Origin: Rhizopus arrhizus | Lineage: Eukaryota > Mucoromycota > Mucoromycetes > Mucorales > Rhizopodaceae | Reading direction: 5' to 3' | Assembly: GCA_024220505.1 (NCBI GenBank) | Contig: JAKZZE010000016.1 | Span: 1,116,001 to 1,180,000, forward strand | Length of the DNA: 64,000 nucleotides | In this document: piece after piece, positions 63,247 to 64,000 of the stretch | How positions within the stretch are numbered: position 1 is the stretch's first letter | How the letters are laid out: the number at the start of each line of letters is the position of its first letter | The notes under the pieces: model-generated | The model's input: the letters and a program-made list of their open reading frames with translations, nothing else | Databases searched by the model: none | Told to the model about the DNA's origin: nothing | Translations under genes and position numbers: made by a program

Positions 63247-64000
63247 CTTTTCTTTCGCTTTTGGTTCAAAAGGTAAACTTGACTCTTTTTTTGCAAGCCG
63301 ATATCTCTGTCAAATCTATCCATCCATCAACAATTTTTACATCAATCGACTCCTTTTGATCTATACTTTTATTTGGTACAACTCATATCTCGATATCTTT
63401 CATACTTGTTGCTTAATCGTTGCTGAAAGTTTGCATCCAAATGTCTTCAACAAGAAATACAAGAGGATCTAAAATCCTGAATGCCGCCGCCGGACCCAAT
63501 TCGTCCGACCTCAAAGTCACAGTTCAGAATCTCAGTCACGCACTTGAAGCGGTCACTGCTCGTCTCTCTGCTCTAGAACAGCTTAAGCTAGAGCTTGAAA
63601 ATTTACGAGGTGAGAATGCTCGCCTTGCCGAAACTAACCAATCTCAAGCCAATGAGATTGCTTCTTTGCGGGCCCAACTGGCCGCACAAACTGCCGGGGC
63701 CCCTACAAGCACCCCCAATTCAAATGCCGCTCTTTCTTCTGCTGCCGCTCCTAACGGTGCTAAAGATACCGTTTCTTCGCCCACCTTGGGTACTGCTGCC
63801 TCTTCTTGGGCTACTGTTGTTTCTCGTTCCACCAAGAACAAGCTTCGTCGTCGTGCTGCCGCTGCTCGTGGTTTCCAGCCCGTTTCTGGTGAACAAGGCT
63901 TCGAGTATGTCTATATACCTCGCTCTCGTAGGATGACCTACACTGAAGCTCGTCGTCGTCTCTCTCGTCTTGGTGTGGATAGCTGGCGCATCTTGGATGT
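63247..64000 (+). mobile_element. LINE-T3: head of a third LINE copy, cut by the window edge
   Basis: Starts CTTTTCTTTCGCTTTTGG exactly after the target duplication, with the same 195-nt leader. It was at the tRNA-Pro site before LINE-T2 arrived. Confidence 0.93.
63441..64000 (+). CDS. LINE-T3 ORF1, N-terminal part
   Basis: Open from ATG 63441 (MSSTRNTRGSKILNAAAG) to the edge, covering the coiled coil, linker and the start of the C-terminal domain. Differs from LINE-T2 by scattered substitutions. Confidence 0.88.
   Translation, partial: MSSTRNTRGSKILNAAAGPNSSDLKVTVQNLSHALEAVTARLSALEQLKLELENLRGENARLAETNQSQANEIASLRAQLAAQTAGAPTSTPNSNAALSSAAAPNGAKDTVSSPTLGTAASSWATVVSRSTKNKLRRRAAAARGFQPVSGEQGFEYVYIPRSRRMTYTEARRRLSRLGVDSWRILD

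Overview
The window reads as a transposon-packed interval of a eukaryotic, probably early-diverging (Mucoromycota-type) fungal genome. The reasons are AT-rich DNA, short 53-60 nt spliceosomal introns in the one gene-like locus, eukaryotic tRNA genes with internal A and B boxes, and a mix of Tnp2-type, Tc1/mariner, CACTA-like, Ty3-like and non-LTR elements. This placement is inference; there is no rRNA or housekeeping gene to confirm it. No ordinary host protein-coding gene is visible.

Layout. 1-1456: the 5' half of a spliced Tnp2-family transposase gene on the minus strand, cut by the window edge. 1457-3560: AT-rich DNA without a supported gene. 3655-8655: a full non-LTR retrotransposon (LINE-T1, minus) whose head abuts an intact tRNA-Asp(GUC) gene at 8657-8728. 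8829-14079: two LTR-like sequences separated by a 3.9-kb CACTA-like element. 14218-31560: nested Tc1/mariner elements (families called here M1, M2, M3, M4, M7, M9) inside older DDE transposase relics, plus a 5'-truncated second LINE (LINE-B) that itself carries an M1 copy. 31564-35543: a second CACTA-like copy in inverse orientation, inserted exactly in the end of an M2 element. 35547-44504: more nested mariners (M1 x5, M2, M5, half of M6) with a solo LTR; their order is best explained by one inversion and one deletion between M1 copies. 44505-47751: LTR-derived remnants with mariner M8. 47756-58047: a complete Ty3-like LTR retrotransposon (minus) with gag, protease-RT-RNase H, a separate integrase ORF and a further downstream ORF, interrupted by mariner M3-b and by a solo LTR. 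58157-58228: an intact tRNA-Pro(AGG) gene (minus). 58230-63230: LINE-T2 (plus), followed by only a 16-bp target duplication and then the head of LINE-T3 (63247 to the window end).

How the parts fit. The two tRNA genes act as landing pads. Both LINE-T insertions with a visible tRNA have the same 16-bp target duplication (tRNA position -1 to 15), leave the tRNA intact and point away from it. An LTR element sits about 100 bp beyond the 3' end of each tRNA, in the same relative orientation. Between the tRNA genes (8.7-58.2 kb) nearly everything recognisable is mobile DNA. Only a few transposases are free of lesions (M4); most are broken by stops, frameshifts or later insertions. Several M1 copies have identical length and share the same broken reading frame, so they must have spread using a transposase made elsewhere.
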